A stretch of 64,000 bases of DNA, taken from assembly GCF_016722965.1 (NCBI RefSeq), contig NZ_JAEQNB010000001.1, positions 558,001 through 622,000 on the forward strand. Reading direction: 5' to 3'. This document shows, in pieces, positions 63,253-64,000 of this stretch (position 1 is the stretch's first letter; every line of letters starts with the position of its first letter). The stretch is from Tumebacillus amylolyticus. GTDB lineage: Bacteria > Bacillota > Bacilli > Tumebacillales > Tumebacillaceae. A program made the position numbers and the translations under genes. The notes below the pieces were generated by a model. It did not search any database and had not been told where the DNA came from. It worked only from the letters and a program-made list of their open reading frames with translations.

Positions 63253-64000
63253 GTGAAGGCAGAGGCAGAGAGTTTATTGAGTGCGTTTGAACAAATTTTA
63301 CCCGAGCATTATCAATCGAGTATAGTCCGACAATCCCAAGTACAGATGGCAATCGATATCCTTGATTTTTTGCAACCGACCAATCCGAAAAGAATACTCA
63401 TTGTCGAGGCACCAGTCGGAACCGGTAAATCGCTTGGTGCATTACTGCCGGCCATGCAGTTTGTACAAAACTCGATAAAGCGTGTTCTTTATGCGACCTC
63501 AACGATCAACCTACAAGGCCAGTTAATGAGAGAGGAAGTACCGTTGCTACAAAAAATGGGACTTATAAAAAAGCCTTTGTTGGCTATGGGAAAATCTAAT
63601 TATTACTGCCACGTTGAATTCGAAAACAACATGGAAAAGCTGGAAGGGTTTGAAGGTAAGTTTTCACAATATTTTACGGATGCAGATACTGGTCAACGGA
63701 ATGATTTTGAGAACTTATTTGAACCGGTTCCGAATGCGATTTGGGAACAAGTCCTCTTGAAAGCAAGTAGGTTTGAGTGTGGACGTTGCCGCTTTTGGCC
63801 AACATGTCCCACAAGAATACATCGGCAACGCTTTTTAAACCCATCCAACGATCTAGTGATTACAAACCATGACCAACTTATTCGCTCGACTCTAAATGCT
63901 ATGAGTGAAGACACTTCTGAGGAGATCGTTCCAACAACACCTGGAGTCATTATCTTAGATGAAGCCCATGATTTTCAAGAGAATCATGCTGGTCAGTTGG
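63253..64000 (+). CDS. DinG/XPD-like superfamily 2 helicase, N-terminal part (runs off window)
   Basis: GTG start behind GAGGTG; open to the window edge (249 codons). Walker A VEAPVGTGKS lies near residue 58. A cysteine set (YYCHVE, then CGRCRFWPTCP) can bind an Fe-S cluster, and LDEAHDF is the DEAH box near 235. The arrangement is that of DinG/XPD DNA helicases. Not listed in a complete reading frame because the stop is outside the window. Confidence 0.85.
   Translation, partial: MKAEAESLLSAFEQILPEHYQSSIVRQSQVQMAIDILDFLQPTNPKRILIVEAPVGTGKSLGALLPAMQFVQNSIKRVLYATSTINLQGQLMREEVPLLQKMGLIKKPLLAMGKSNYYCHVEFENNMEKLEGFEGKFSQYFTDADTGQRNDFENLFEPVPNAIWEQVLLKASRFECGRCRFWPTCPTRIHRQRFLNPSNDLVITNHDQLIRSTLNAMSEDTSEEIVPTTPGVIILDEAHDFQENHAGQL

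Larger units (their letters stand above)
13119..64000 (+). mobile_element. Tn7-like transposon (TnsABCDE type), glmS-proximal end and cargo; distal end not seen
   Basis: Begins with TGTATTAGGACAAAAAAG, close to the Tn7 terminus (TGT, then GGACAAAAxAGTT). tnsA to tnsE follow within 8.1 kb. I found no inverted TnsB-site cluster or second half of the glmS terminator up to 64000 by eye, so the right coordinate is the window edge and not a proven boundary. The tns genes and several cargo genes look less GC-rich than the core genes to the left. Confidence 0.75.

Overview
The window looks like chromosomal DNA of a GC-rich, endospore-forming Firmicute. A Tumebacillus/Alicyclobacillaceae-type bacillus is my best guess, inferred from gene content only. 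Supporting evidence: a sigW-rsiW-cdaA-ybbR-glmM-glmS cell-envelope block in the Bacillus order, a glmS ribozyme, a SigW-type autoregulatory promoter, a Spo0E-like protein, CsoR and ArsR regulators, and RRNPP-like HTH-TPR regulators. No rRNA, tRNA or CRISPR array was seen.

Region 1 (1-13092) is ordinary core chromosome: the end of an SbcC/YhaN-like ATPase, arginase, an assimilatory sulfate cluster (cysH, TauE/SafE permease, sat), an HTH-TPR regulator, sigW-rsiW, cdaA-ybbR-glmM (c-di-AMP and amino-sugar synthesis) and ribozyme-controlled glmS.

Region 2 (13119-21235) is the start of a Tn7-family transposon sitting 26 bp after the glmS stop codon, the canonical attTn7 position. The glmS-proximal end has a 5'-TGT terminus and three contiguous 20-bp repeats (TnsB-type sites). 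A complete tnsA-tnsB-tnsC-tnsD(tniQ)-tnsE operon follows with overlapping or nearly overlapping genes. No inverted copy of the end was found by eye in the remaining 51 kb, so the rest of the window is probably cargo, although an unrecognised or decayed distal end cannot be excluded.

Region 3 (21236-25700) is a putative cell-cell signalling module. It has two HTH-TPR (RRNPP-like) regulators and, directly behind the first, a secreted 71-aa pro-peptide carrying three copies of an EDPGP(L/M) motif. A convergent Spo0E-like phosphatase gene and small unknown genes follow.

Region 4 (25800-39640) is a copper/redox island: a CsoR-like regulator with a MATE exporter, copZ, copA and a second csoR behind clear CsoR operators, a PD-(D/E)XK-like protein, ccdA with the debris of a thioredoxin gene, a ZIP transporter, a sensor kinase, a multicopper oxidase with a Met/His-rich loop, a tiny Met-rich lipoprotein, and a ResA-like/Lgt-like/response-regulator operon.

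Region 5 (39640-44080) holds a translationally coupled KamA-like aminomutase and ATP-grasp ligase flanked by TGTGGTTTTNGTGAA-type repeats, a 3' fragment of an HU gene with its terminator, and an AT-rich two-gene unit (two-TM protein plus TIGR02391-like protein) that resembles a defence locus.

Region 6 (44090-55300) contains two divergent two-component systems with small membrane proteins and a cupredoxin-tailed membrane protein, a CadC-like/CDF metal efflux pair, BdbC, a rhodanese, a YmaF remnant, and a Fur-box-preceded FTR1 iron permease with a repeat-bearing lipoprotein. Region 7 (55560-63000) has an ars operon (arsR, DUF47, arsB, arsI/cadI-like, arsC), a decayed pstS/phoB chimera, a second arsR-like gene, and an MFS-flavoprotein operon. 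The window ends inside a DinG/XPD-like helicase gene.
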